DNA of 64,000 nucleotides from Urophycis tenuis. Lineage: Eukaryota > Chordata > Actinopteri > Gadiformes > Phycidae. Location: the NCBI GenBank assembly GCA_036785325.1, contig JAXIVH010000155.1:273001-337000 (forward strand). Direction: 5' to 3'. Of this stretch, positions 10,401 to 19,952 are shown piece by piece. Within the stretch, counting starts at the first letter, position 1. Every line of letters starts with the position of its first letter. Made by a program: the position numbers and the translations under genes. The notes below the pieces were generated by a model. The model worked only from the letters and a program-made list of their open reading frames with translations, was not told the origin of the DNA and did no database searches.

Positions 10401-11068
10401 TATGCTTCTTATGCTCCTTGCTCTTCATTGGCCAACCAAGGCTGTGGACTTGTCAGTTGAGGCATGCAGCATTTGGGATTAGCTTTGTTCTGTGTGTCTC
10501 ATGTATCCTGGTGAAGACCATGGTAGTTCTGGCAGTATTCAAGGCCTCCAAACCAGGTGGTGGCAGTAATTTGAAGTGGTTTGGGGTAAAGCAACAGAGA
10601 GGGACTGTTGTATTTCTTACTTTAATTCAAGCAGCAATTTGTACAACCTGGCTTGTGTCTTCCTCACCAACCCCTCATAAAAACACACAGTACCACAATG
10701 ACAAGATAATAGTTGAGTGTGTAGTGGGGTCGACAATTGGATTTGGAGTATTACTAGGCTATATTGGTTTACTGGCTATTCTCAGCTTCTTGCTTGCTTT
10801 CTTGGCACGGAATCTACCAGATAACTTCAATGAGGCCAAAATGATCACATTTAGCATGTTGGTTTTCTGTGCTGTTTGGATAGCCTTCATTCCAGCTTAT
10901 ATAAACTCTCCTGGTAAATATGCAGACACTGTCGAAGTATTTGCCATTCTAGCTTCCAGTTTTGGGCTGTTATTGGCCATATTTGGACCAAAATGTTACA
11001 TCATTATACTGAAACCTGAGAAAAACACTAGAGAAGCTTTAATGGGACGAGGCACACCAAGAACGTAG
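7463..11068 (+). CDS. V2R-like (OlfC) class C chemoreceptor, gene A
   Basis: Nine exons join in frame into 877 codons: 7463-7692, 7795-8089, 8212-8298, 8462-8731, 8847-9053, 9164-9442, 9566-9793, 9941-10064 and 10155-11068. Introns are GT-AG. The protein has a signal peptide (residues 1-25), a Venus-flytrap ligand domain to about 530 with the amino-acid-receptor motif GDSSSTRTIA, a cysteine-rich linker (CSESCPPGTR...CCFDCIPC, 540-590) and a seven-helix domain (about 600-850) ending FGPKCYIIILKPEKNT. Fish receptors of this family act in olfactory neurons, usually on amino acids; the ligand here is unknown. The start matches the second Met of the open frame, as in genes C and D. No stop or frameshift was seen. 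The long exon 3 usual in this family is split into four by extra introns. Confidence 0.9.
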
Positions 11069-11255
11069 AAATTTGGTTTTCTGATTATGTGTTTTAAAGA
11101 ATAGATTCAATGCGTAGATTATACACATTATCTATGACATTCTATGATTACATAACTGTTTTTTGTCTTTCAAAATAATTTCTGATATATAATAAATATG
11201 GCAGTTCAGTTTTAGATCTAATGTTTAGTATGACAAATATATCAGTCAAAACAGA

Positions 11256-11261
11256 AATAAA
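11256..11261 (+). terminator. Poly(A) signal of gene A
   Basis: AATAAA about 190 bp after the stop codon, in a 3' flank aligned with that of gene C, where the same signal is at 23768. Position and conservation support it. Confidence 0.6.
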
Positions 11262-11687
11262 TCTTGCTTTCAACATTGTGATGACACCTTTCTGTCTTGA
11301 CAGGTTGAGCCCCAATATCCTAGCCCCTGGATTCCATACACTTCTCTCCTTCACTCCTGTGCATAGTAATAGAACACAATGCCCAATCAGGGTAGCCGCG
11401 GGGTCTTAAAAGTCTTAAAAATGTTTTAAATGTCATGTTCCTAAATTAAGGCCTTAAAAAGTCTTAAAATTCGTTACCCAAGTCTTAATTTTTTAAAGAA
11501 GGTCTTAATTTTCCTACTAGGCTATTTTTTCAGTCAACCGGACATTCACACAAGGTGAAAATGGGGAGTGGGGGTTTTGCGTAACGTCAGAGAACGTCTC
11601 ATTTCTTGGCGTATGCGCAAACAATACTTTGGGTTTTCGCGCTGGCAATCTCAACAAACATAGTCAGTCGAGTGGAGACATTGGGAA

Positions 11688-11767
11688 GTGCAGTGGCTAT
11701 CAGATGCTAGGTACAGTGATTGGGTGAGGCAGGTGCCGGGAAGTGACCTCGAAGCACAATGCTGTAC
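11688..11767 (+). pseudogene. hAT zinc-finger coding region, left half
   Basis: An open frame (MQWLSDARYSDW...) ends with EAQCC at the Gypsy insertion point. The other half resumes at 16316-16321 in the same frame once the insertion and one copy of the TGTAC duplication are discounted. Together they give a C-x2-C ... H-x5-H finger, the type at the N-terminus of many fish hAT proteins. Confidence 0.55.
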
Positions 11768-11945
11768 TGTTATATTCTTGTGTGGTGTAAGAATAACGAG
11801 TCTCACTCAGTTTAAGTCGTGCATGAAAAAAGTCGTTTACTTCACTGTGCCATTCATTCTGACAACACAAACACACACACGTAAAACTCCTCAACCCTGA
11901 CGTAAGATGTCGTAAACCAGAATAGTGTTTTACTCATACATAACA
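11768..11945 (-). repeat. Gypsy 3' LTR
   Basis: 178 bp, with TGTTAT and ATAACA termini, preceded on the element strand by the polypurine tract (11946-11960). It is almost identical to the other LTR apart from one base and a 5-bp indel near the middle. Confidence 0.9.
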
Positions 11946-12027
11946 TTTCCCCCCCCCCTTTCTAAACTCAACACAGCCGAGTAACAGTAGAGCAGTCCCT
12001 CACAGAACAGGAGAAGACATTGACAGC

Positions 12028-15000
12028 TTATGTATGAAACGTAGTAACAAAGTCATTGAAGCGTGGGGGCCGGGCCCGGTCCCGCTGTGGCCTGCCCTCC
12101 GCCACCATGGGATGAGGCCCTATGACTGGACCTGGTGGAGGCTGAGGAACAGGGATGACAGGCAGGGGCTGCGCGGCTGGCGGCTGCAGCGGATACCTGG
12201 GTGGCATAAAGGCCCCTGGCAATACGGGTCTCGGAGGTCTCCAAACCGTTACGTCCACGTCTGACACACTAGTAGCTGGTAGTAGTGCAGGTGTGGGTGT
12301 GGCTGGCCCCGAAGGAACAGGTATTTTGCGCAGTCGGCTCGCGTGCCAGCGGGAGCCGTCACTCAGCGTAAAGGTGGCTGGCCCCAGCTGACGTGTCACT
12401 TGAAGGGGCTGAGACCAGAAAGATGCCATCTTGTTGCACCGCTGGGGCCTACGGGCCCGGACCCAGTCCAACACCTGGATAGCAGTTCTCTTGACTCTGT
12501 GTTTCTTATCAAAACGTTGCTTCATCACCCGCTGCTTTTCCCTCACCACTGCTTGAGTGGCATCTCGGGTGTTGCGTGTTTCAGGTGCCACTGCATCTCT
12601 GGGCCTGAGTCTGCCCAGTGGCAAGTCCATCTCGCGGCCGGAGAAGCCTGTGTTGTTGCATGTTGGCTCACTCTGTAGTGCAAGAGTGTTTGATTGAGTG
12701 CAGCCTGAAATGTGCATCCCTGGAACAGATGTGCTCGGAAAACGCTCAACTCCCCCATTGGCCTGGGGGTGGAAGTACGCTGTGCGGCTGTGCTTAATCC
12801 CTTTCCCGCTGAGAAAGTCTGAGAATTGCGCTGACACAAACTGGGGCCCATTATCTGTCGTTATAGTGAGTGGCAAGCCCCATCGTGCAAACAGGCCGTC
12901 CAAAATGTCGATGATGACCTGAGTTGTGACTGTACGTGCTGGGATCACCTCGGGCCATTTTGAGTGAAGGTCATATGCCACCACTAGAAACCGTTGGTGG
13001 TGCGGAACCCCTCGGCCGTGGATTTCACCACAGATGTCCAACTGTAGATGCTCCCATGGGTGGGACGGCCACAGGATAGGCTGCAGGGGCGTCGCAGGCG
13101 GCGGCCCACATTTTCCACTGATGAGGCATGGCTCACAGTCTTTGACCATGGTCTCAATGTCGCGGTCAATACCTGGCCACCACACCAGGTCACGGCATCG
13201 TTGCTTGACCCTGACTATCCCCAAGTGACCTTCGTGCGCCATTACCATGATACGCGCACGTAGGCCACTTGGGACCACAGTGCAGAGGCCCCTGGAGATA
13301 CAGACGTCGCCCCAGCATGAGAGTTCGTGTCGCACCCTAGCAAATGGAGCAAGATTCTCAGGCACCCGCGGAGGCCACCCAGTCCGTATGTAGGTGCACA
13401 GTAGAGTAGACAGCAGTGGGTCCTGTTCCGATTCCTGCCGTAGCTCCTCCAATGACACCACTGTTTGCAGGGGCCCATGTAACAGCTGGATGATCTCGGG
13501 CTCTTCCTCGACGGCGGCAGGAGAAACGGTCGGAGTCGGGGTGTCGATAGACCGAGGAAGGAGGTCTGCAACCACGTTGTCACTACCTGGAGTGAACTTG
13601 AGCTGGTAGTCATACTGCCTGAGCCGCTCACCCCACCTGTGCAGACGGAGGGGCCTGTGTCCACTGCCTGAGGCAGACAGCAGAGTAGTGAGGGCCTGGT
13701 GGTCTGTGCGGAGGGTGAACTGGCGGCCGTACAGATAAAGGTGCCATCTCTCACACGCCCAGAAACAAGCTAGTGCTTCACGTTCACCGACTGAATACCT
13801 CTGTTCAGTGGGGTTCAGGGCCCTGGAGGCGAAGGCGACTGGCCGCTCGACGCCGTTCTGCGTCTGCGAGAGGACATCCCCCACCGCTCCAGCTGAGGCA
13901 TCACAGGTGACAAGGGTGGGGCTGGATGTGTCAAAATGGGCCAAGATAGGGGGTGTGGTGAGTTGAGCCTTTAATGAGCTGAACACCTCTGAGCAAGCTG
14001 CAGTCCAATTACACGGCTCCTCCTTTTTGAGGAGGTGGCGAAGGGAAGCGGTGGTCTGAGAATAATGGGGCAGAAACCGGAGGTAGTACGCCGTCATGCC
14101 TAGAAACGAGGCCACCTGGGAAGCTGAGGTGGGCTCGGGGATATGATGTATGGCATCGACGTTTGACAGAAGAGGTGTGATGCCCTTAGCTGACAGGCGA
14201 AACCCCACAAAGTCAATGGTGGCAGCAGCAAAGGAGCATTCCTCACCGTTCAGGGTCAGATTGTTCTTCTGGAGGGCTGCAAACACCCTGTTGAGCCGCT
14301 CATCGTTAGTTTGCATTTCTGGGGCATGGACCACAATGTCATCCAAGTACACAGCAAGCCCAGGGATGCCAGCAAGGATTGTGGCCATAATCTTTTGGAA
14401 ACAGCTGGGAGCAGAGTTAAGCCCAAATGGCATCCGGGTGTACCGGAACACCCCGGCATGTGTGACGAAAGCTGTCAGATCCCTGCTGGCTGGGTGAAGG
14501 GGCACCTGAAGATAACCCTGCCGCAGGTCGAGCTTTGTGAACACTGTGGAGCCATAGAAGAGAGTGGTCAGCTCCTCCGAGGTGGGTAGGAGATACCGAT
14601 CTGGAATAATGGCCTTGTTGACACGCCGTAGGTCCACACAGGGTCTCAGCCCCCCTGTTTTTTTCTTTGCTATTACAAGGTTTGAAATCCAAGGGGCAGC
14701 ATCAACTGGCTCGATAATGCCTGCCTCCAACAGTAGCTTCAGCTCCTTTGTGACCTCGTCCCTCAACGCGAGAGGAATCCTGCGCAGGGGCTGTATGACC
14801 GGGGGCACCGCTGTGTTCACGAGGGGTCTGTGTGTAAAAGCCGTGAGGCAGCCCAGTCCATCAAACAGAGCCGGCCATTTCTGCCCCCAGGTGGAGGTGA
14901 CGTGGTGAATGGGTGAGCCGTTGTTGTCATGCAATGAGAACCCTAAGGCTGTAAACAGGTCAAAACCCAGAAGATTGGCACCCCGCCTTGCAATATGAAA

Positions 15001-16131
15001 AGGAAACGTAGGGATGTGCTTGGATCCATACCGGACCTGTACCTGGAGGACACCCACGATCCCAATCCTTGAGCTGTCATATCCGAGCAGAGGGGTGGAG
15101 GGTCGCTGCAGTGGCATGTGTGCAAAAAACTTCCGGTAAGTGCTGTGGTTGAGGAGGGACGCAGCCGCCCCTGTGTCCACCAGCAAGGGAAGGCTCACAT
15201 TTTCGAGCTGCACCGTGCATGTCTTAAAAGTCACATGGTTGATAGAGATGGTTCTGATCTCTGCACGGTCGCTGTAAGATGACGAGGGTCTGGGCTGTGA
15301 TGAATGGGCAGCAGGAGCAGACCTACAAACTTTGGCAAAATGATTGGCTTTCAAACAGTTCTTGCACATCAGACCTCGGGCTGGGCAGTTTGGAGCCCGT
15401 GTCTTATAAGAGCTGGAGCCACAGTTATTGCAAGTCACAGAATTACGGCTGTTTCCTTGCCTGCGGTTGAGCTGCACTGGAAAACACTCATCTGACTCAT
15501 GGCTTTTTTGATCCTCTGGGCTTGCCATAGGTTGGAGCTGTTGTGTGATTGAGCCCGTGTGGATGGGGGCGGGGCGAGGGCTGTCAATCAACGCGGTGGA
15601 GCACTGTAGCGCAGATTCCACCTGTATCGCTTTGGCCAGGGCATTACCTAGCGTCAAGTCATCTGGCTCCAAGAGCAGTTTCTCCCTGATTTTGTCAAAC
15701 AAAGTGCCCTCAATAAGCTGGTCACGAATGATCTGATCCTGAAGCACACCATAGTTACATGCACGCGCCAGGTCCCGCAGGTCCGTGACATAACTCAGGA
15801 TAGACTCATCGGGCCGTTGAAGCCGCTTTCGTAATTTGTACCGCCGGAGGATCACCCGCTATTTACCGGCAAAGTGGTTCGTGAGGAGAGCGACAGCTTC
15901 CACGTAGGTCTCCGCGGAGCCGAGGGCTCTGAATATCCTCTGACCCTCCGTACCGAGACAATGACGGAGCATCGCCGCTTTCCTCTTGTCCGGGATGTCG
16001 TCCAAAGCCGCGGCCTCGAGGTACACATTGAAATCCTCCAGCCATCCGGACCATGGTACCGGCGGGTCGCCAGGGACAGACAAAAATGGCGCCGGTGGAG
16101 GTAAGGAAAACTCAGCCATCCTCGTCGCCAA
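12028..16131 (-). pseudogene. Gypsy Gag-Pol polyprotein with one stop and an integrase frame slip
   Basis: The frame starts at 16131 (MATRMAEFSLPP) and runs through Gag to a TAG at 15861-15859, then continues in the same frame to 12028, about 1366 codons in all. Visible in order: capsid region, CCHC knuckle CKNCLKANHFAKVC, aspartic protease LVDTGAAASLL, reverse transcriptase with YLDDIVV, RNase H (TCDASAGAVGDVLS, then LRTDHQALT), integrase zinc region (HEGH...C-x2-C) and core with VVAYDLHSKW, TDNGPQF and the Glu of GGVERF. Between about 12745 and 12640 the sensible reading moves to another frame and back, indicating compensating indels. Part of the C-terminal tail is proline-rich. As written, this copy cannot give a normal Gag or integrase. 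Confidence 0.88.
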
Positions 16132-16132
16132 A

Positions 16133-16315
16133 TGTTATATTCTTGTGTGGTGTAAGAATAACGAGTCTCACTCGGTTTAAGTCGTGCATGAAAAAGTAGC
16201 TGTCGTTTACTTCACTGTGCCATTCATTCTGACAACACAAACACACACACGTAAAACTCCTCAACCCTGACGTAAGATGTCGTAAACCAGAATAGTGTTT
16301 TACTCATACATAACA
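16133..16315 (-). repeat. Gypsy 5' LTR
   Basis: 183 bp, with TGTTAT/ATAACA termini, adjacent to the TGTAC duplication on its outer side. On the element strand it is followed by TTTGGCGACGAGGATGGC, the presumed primer-binding region, and then the Gag start. Confidence 0.9.
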
Positions 16316-16576
16316 TGTACGTGTCGGAAAACTTTCAAGCGGACTACTTTAGGTCATCTCGCTTTGGAGTCTCATATGAAGAGCGCAAAACACAAGGCAT
16401 CCGCCCTTCACAGCCAGCCGCCCATCACTCAGTTCTGCACCGCGGCACAACCTCTGAATGCACCTGTAGCCTTAATTAGCACTAGCGCTAGCAACTCGAC
16501 CACTGTCGAAAGTTACCAGCAACGACCAAACCAGACTTCATCAACAGCAACAGCACAAGGGAGAGCAGTGGCATGA
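16316..16576 (+). pseudogene. hAT zinc-finger coding region, right half
   Basis: Resumes with CRKTFKRTTLGHLALESH and MKSAKHKA, completing a C-x2-C/H-x5-H finger begun left of the Gypsy insertion. A Ser/Thr/Gln-rich stretch follows and then a stop. The rest of the transposase is not contiguous. Confidence 0.55.
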
Positions 16577-17240
16577 TACATGTCGGTTAACAAAAACAAA
16601 CGAAATAACGAATACTACAAGTGAAAAAACTATTTTATTAACTTAAATAAATAAATACTAAAATGAAAAGAAAAAAACGATAACTAACTGAAACTGTATT
16701 GCATGTTTAGAAAACGAACTCAAATGAATTGAAATTATCAATATAATTCCCTTCGTTTTCGACTCTGTCAATTTAACTATAAGCCTCAATTGGTTGGATT
16801 CATATGATCGATTTATTCCACTCTGGCTGTTTTATGCCAGCTGGCAGCAGCAGCACCAGCACCTTTCTGCGCCTCATGTTGTGTCGCGTCCGCGACGTCA
16901 CCAGGCAGCGCCATGGCGGTTAAAGGAATAGTTCACCCAAAATAAAAAGTCAGTCATTATTAACTCACCCTAATTTTTTAAACATATCTTTTGTTGGATT
17001 TTATTATACAATACTCACTCTGACCTTTTTGAATCCTGCACCTGACAAATAACCCAGAGTATGAAAAAACTAAAACTAATAAAAACCAAACTAAAAACTA
17101 AGCATTTTTGAAAATATAAAAACTAGCAAACCCAAACTAAAAACTAATTAAAACTAACTGAATTTTAGGGGAAAAAAAGTCAAAACGAAATAAAACTAAA
17201 CTAAAATTAAAAATCCAAAACTATTATAACCTCGCCCCGA
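16577..17240. other. Decayed interior of the hAT element with small repeats
   Basis: AT-rich and non-coding. At 16918-16980 is a GGTTAAAGGAATAGTTCACC block, a dispersed repeat seen in many fish genomes. At 17050-17225 is an A-rich stretch of repeated AACTAAAACTAA-like units. Confidence 0.4.
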
Positions 17241-17254
17241 CACTTCGGGCAGAG

Positions 17255-17450
17255 ATGCTATGGATTTTAAAAATAATTAGTGACCACCACTCTTACAGTT
17301 CGAATGAAGGCATAAGCGAACTCTTTAAGGCTATGTTTCCGGACTCCAAAAAAAACATGAAAAACATATGCACTGGTGTTTTACGACCGCATAATGGGTG
17401 CGATGTAGGTCTTAATTTTCATTCAAGTGGTCTTAAAAAGGTCTGAAAAA
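17255..17450 (+). pseudogene. Possible hAT transposase C-terminal scrap and right end
   Basis: A 63-codon frame contains DHHSYSSNEGISELFKAMF and PDSKK, which looks like a conserved piece of fish hAT proteins carrying the zinc finger above. It runs into the GTCTTAAAA-rich right end of the element. Identification is tentative. Confidence 0.35.
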
Positions 17451-17581
17451 AGTCTTAAATTTGGGGTGATCAAACCTGGGGAAACCCTGCCAATGCAACC
17501 CAAACCTGGACTCAAATTGGTTGACTAAAATATCAAAAGAAAATTTTGTTTCTTGGCCAGTTGAGGCAAAATTATCAAGAA

Positions 17582-18215
17582 GTGTCAAATGTAATGCTTT
17601 CCATACCAACAAATAAGTTGCTAAGTACTTTTATGTTGGGTGAATATGTTCGCATGAATGAAAAGAGATATTTGTAATGGATGATTTTCCTTGATACAAT
17701 TAACATAGTCCAATCTTTACATCTGTTCTCTATAACGCAAAGGATAACACATTGACTAACTGACTTGAGTCGACTCACTGAAATGAAAATGTACAGCATA
17801 CAGAAAAACAACAGAAATAATATTTTAATGCCACAATGATCAGAATCAGAATCGACCTCATTGCAAAATAAGTTTAAGTTAAATAAGATCTAAAATAAGT
17901 ATAAGTAGTTCTCTGTTAGCCATCTTTGTGTGTTTTTTTTAATCAAAGGATAAAATCTTTGGCAAAAATGTACAGAGGCCAATTTGGCAAATATCTCCAA
18001 AGCTATGGAGATCTTCCCAGGGAACTGACAAAAGATGGGATAGAAGTGATCCAAAGCCTCATTAAATCTTTTAAAAGCAAAACAAAATACTGTAAGGAGC
18101 CAGATGTACCTAATGCACATTCTAGAATTTTTCTCATTGTAGCTGATCAGGTAGACAAAGGAGGCTTCAGAACCAAGCAGATCAAATAGTGCATATCAAA
18201 ACTTGTTTTTACAAA
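17582..18215 (-). pseudogene. Relic of a V2R-like receptor: 3' UTR and 7TM exon fragment
   Basis: Aligned by eye with the last exon and 3' flank of gene B on the - strand, and with the relic at 745-1232. The segment 17960-18190 retains the region coding for the loops and helices 5-7, but lacks an internal stretch of about 120 bp and has frame breaks. It ends near sequence matching the gene B loop before helix 5. Confidence 0.72.
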
Positions 18216-18334
18216 CTTTTTGTAATTGCAAGTACAGTTAATTGTTATTTGTTATGTTTTTTTTCATAATTACTTTTACTTTTGTACAATTCAGTTTGTT
18301 CTACAAGTTCTACTTCTTATTTTTGGACGACCTA

Positions 18335-18510
18335 ATTGCTTAATAGTATGTCCCAGTCCTCAATTTCAAACTTTTTTCTAGCTGGTAGCTGAATGCACCC
18401 TCCCACATTTAAGTTAGCATCTGAGATGCAGCTACTTTGGCAGTGGAATGATCCGGAAGGTATTTCTAAACCCCGGCATAAGAGATTGTGTTATACCAAA
18501 TCGCCTGGAG
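18335..18510 (-). pseudogene. Relic of a V2R-like receptor: ligand-domain exon fragment
   Basis: The + strand string CTAGCTGGTAGCTGAATGCA and what follows parallels 28965-29100 in gene B, which codes for the LLTKFWEGAFNCKLE region and the upstream VIPGFREYI region on the - strand. Many substitutions and an indel are present. A sister relic is at 24530-24728. Confidence 0.6.
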
Positions 18511-19170
18511 CTAGTGGCCCTTAGATCCATCCCACAGCAGCCCAGGCCCAGCAGCCCTTCTGCAAGTCATCAGAGAAACCCGAGGCCCTACACTCCTGGG
18601 GGGGGCTGTCATTCTGGTGGAGGGTGGCTGTACTGAGGGCTGTTCTGGGCCCTCCATGGAGTTACCACCATTGCCCAGTTGGCTCAGTCAGGCCTCCTCC
18701 CAGCCCGTCCAGAAAGCCCTGCAATTGCCAGAGCCAGTGACACGTTTGCCAGCCAAGGCAGCAGCCCAGACCTTCAGTCTCAGAGATAGAGGAAGGGGGT
18801 TGGCTGGTCAGATCTGGGAGTTATGGGGATGATAGGGAGTTGGATGTAATTTTAGGTATGCTAACCCTGTTAATTCTGGTAGTTTTTTGGTAGGTATGGA
18901 ACCCTGTTTAGAGTTCAGTTCATAGTACTTTTATTTAGTTGTTGGAGGGGGTATATGGAGTGTGTGAGGTTGATGTCTGGTTTAAACAGCCTCACCTGGA
19001 GCCAGTCAGACTGATTAGACTCTGAGGCTGGGTGAGGCTGCACCTGGGTGGCAATCGAGACATAGGGGATAAACCAGCTATTACAACACACACCATTCAG
19101 TATTCAACACCTACTCTGCATGCAACAAACCTTCCAACTCTTCAATTAACAAATTTACTACTAAATCTGG
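18511..19170 (+). repeat. Possible LTR-element remnant (pol end and LTR)
   Basis: A GC-rich stretch ends in a GGGGGGG tract at about 18600, followed by TGTCATTCTGG, as expected for a polypurine tract and LTR start. At 19167 TGGTGTCAGAGC resembles a primer-binding site after an LTR. The interval of about 560 bp could be an LTR, but its 3' end lacks a clean CA. It sits between receptor relics. Confidence 0.3.
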
Positions 19171-19339
19171 TGTCAGAGCTCAGTTAAGCCAATTAAATGG
19201 CGTGTGGCAGGGTTCACTACTCAATATCCCAAAAGATTGTGTGTGGCCCAATAAAACAATTATAAAACTCCTTATCCTTATCTCCCAAGGCATATGTGTT
19301 AAAGATGAGGTGGCGCCTACGTAGGCTATGAAAACAGTT

Positions 19340-19480
19340 AATATACTCTCCGATAGATTATGTCTCTCTAACGGTCTATTTCCTTTACTGCTTCAGTACA
19401 TTTGATGTGTCTGGAATCCACTCTTCAACAAAATGAAACAAACAACAACAATGGCAGATTATCCACTTTCATCCATTTTT
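19340..19480 (-). other. Relic of a gene B-type promoter region
   Basis: The + strand text from TACTCTCCGATAGAT through TTACTGCTTCAGTACATTTG to TTATCCACTTTCATC parallels 30686-30800, the region just upstream of gene B. It suggests that a gene B-like copy once stood head-to-head with gene C, as B now does with gene D. Confidence 0.45.
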
Positions 19481-19804
19481 AGGACCAAATGTAGGAAATA
19501 TAGAGGGCTCATTTTCAGTTAATAGAATAAGTGAATAGAAATATTATTGGTAATAATGGTGTTTTGGTCATTGTTTAGTAATTAATCATGAAATTACTTG
19601 TCATTATGTGGTTACATTGTTGTGTTTGAAACTGCCATAGCGTTTCTCATTTGGCAAAACAATATTTTCATTTGCCTAAGTAAGGGTATATTTACGTATG
19701 TTAATCACAAAATGATGACCAGGCAAAAAAAAAAACCGATACATTATGATGTACAAGCTGTTTAATCAAAATCAGGCAAATGCACAACAATGCAGTCTAG
19801 TTCT

Positions 19805-19897
19805 ATCCCCAAAATGTCTGTTTCGTCTTGATAGGCTCAAAAAAACAAAAAAAACAAAAAAAAAAGGCAAAGGGGAGGGCATTTAACTGTATATAGA
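19805..19897 (+). promoter_or_regulatory. Putative proximal promoter of gene C
   Basis: CCCCAAAATGTCTG...CTTGATAGGC (19807-19836) is the gene C version of the block shared with A and D. A TATA-like TGTATATAG is at 19889-19897, followed by GAAAGGTTGGGTCAGATTGG in the presumed leader. An A-rich stretch (19838-19865) separates the two elements. Confidence 0.48.
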
Positions 19898-19952
19898 GTT
19901 GTGTTAAGAAAAACTTGGTTCATGAAAGGTTGGGTCAGATTGGAGGGCAGTC

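Larger units (their letters stand above)
11768..16315 (-). mobile_element. Ty3/Gypsy LTR retrotransposon, nearly complete
   Basis: A 4548-bp element on the - strand, flanked by a perfect 5-bp target duplication TGTAC (11763-11767 and 16316-16320). LTRs are at 16133-16315 (5') and 11768-11945 (3'). Between them are a primer-binding region just inside the 5' LTR, one Gag-Pol frame, and a purine-rich tract (AAAGGGGGGGGGG on the - strand) beside the 3' LTR. The LTRs differ by about one substitution and one 5-bp indel as read, so the insertion is young. Defects are one in-frame stop in Gag and a frame change in integrase. No envelope gene is seen. Confidence 0.9.
11388..17489 (+). mobile_element. 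hAT-type DNA transposon split by a Gypsy element
   Basis: The left end reads CAGGGTAGCCGCGGGGTCTT and the right end, reversed, reads CAGGGTTTCCCCAGG followed by material rich in AAGACTTTT. Both ends have the same GTCTTAAAA-rich subterminal pattern, which suggests one element. Inside are a zinc-finger coding part (11688-11767 joined to 16316-16400) and a possible C-terminal transposase scrap (17255-17400). A Gypsy element occupies 11768-16315. Neither an exact 8-bp target duplication nor an intact transposase is visible, so hAT assignment rests on the CAGGG ends and the coding scraps. Confidence 0.55.

Noticed and set aside
12034..14908. Several + strand frames within the Gypsy element
   Set aside because: Antisense to Gag-Pol; no recognisable domain.
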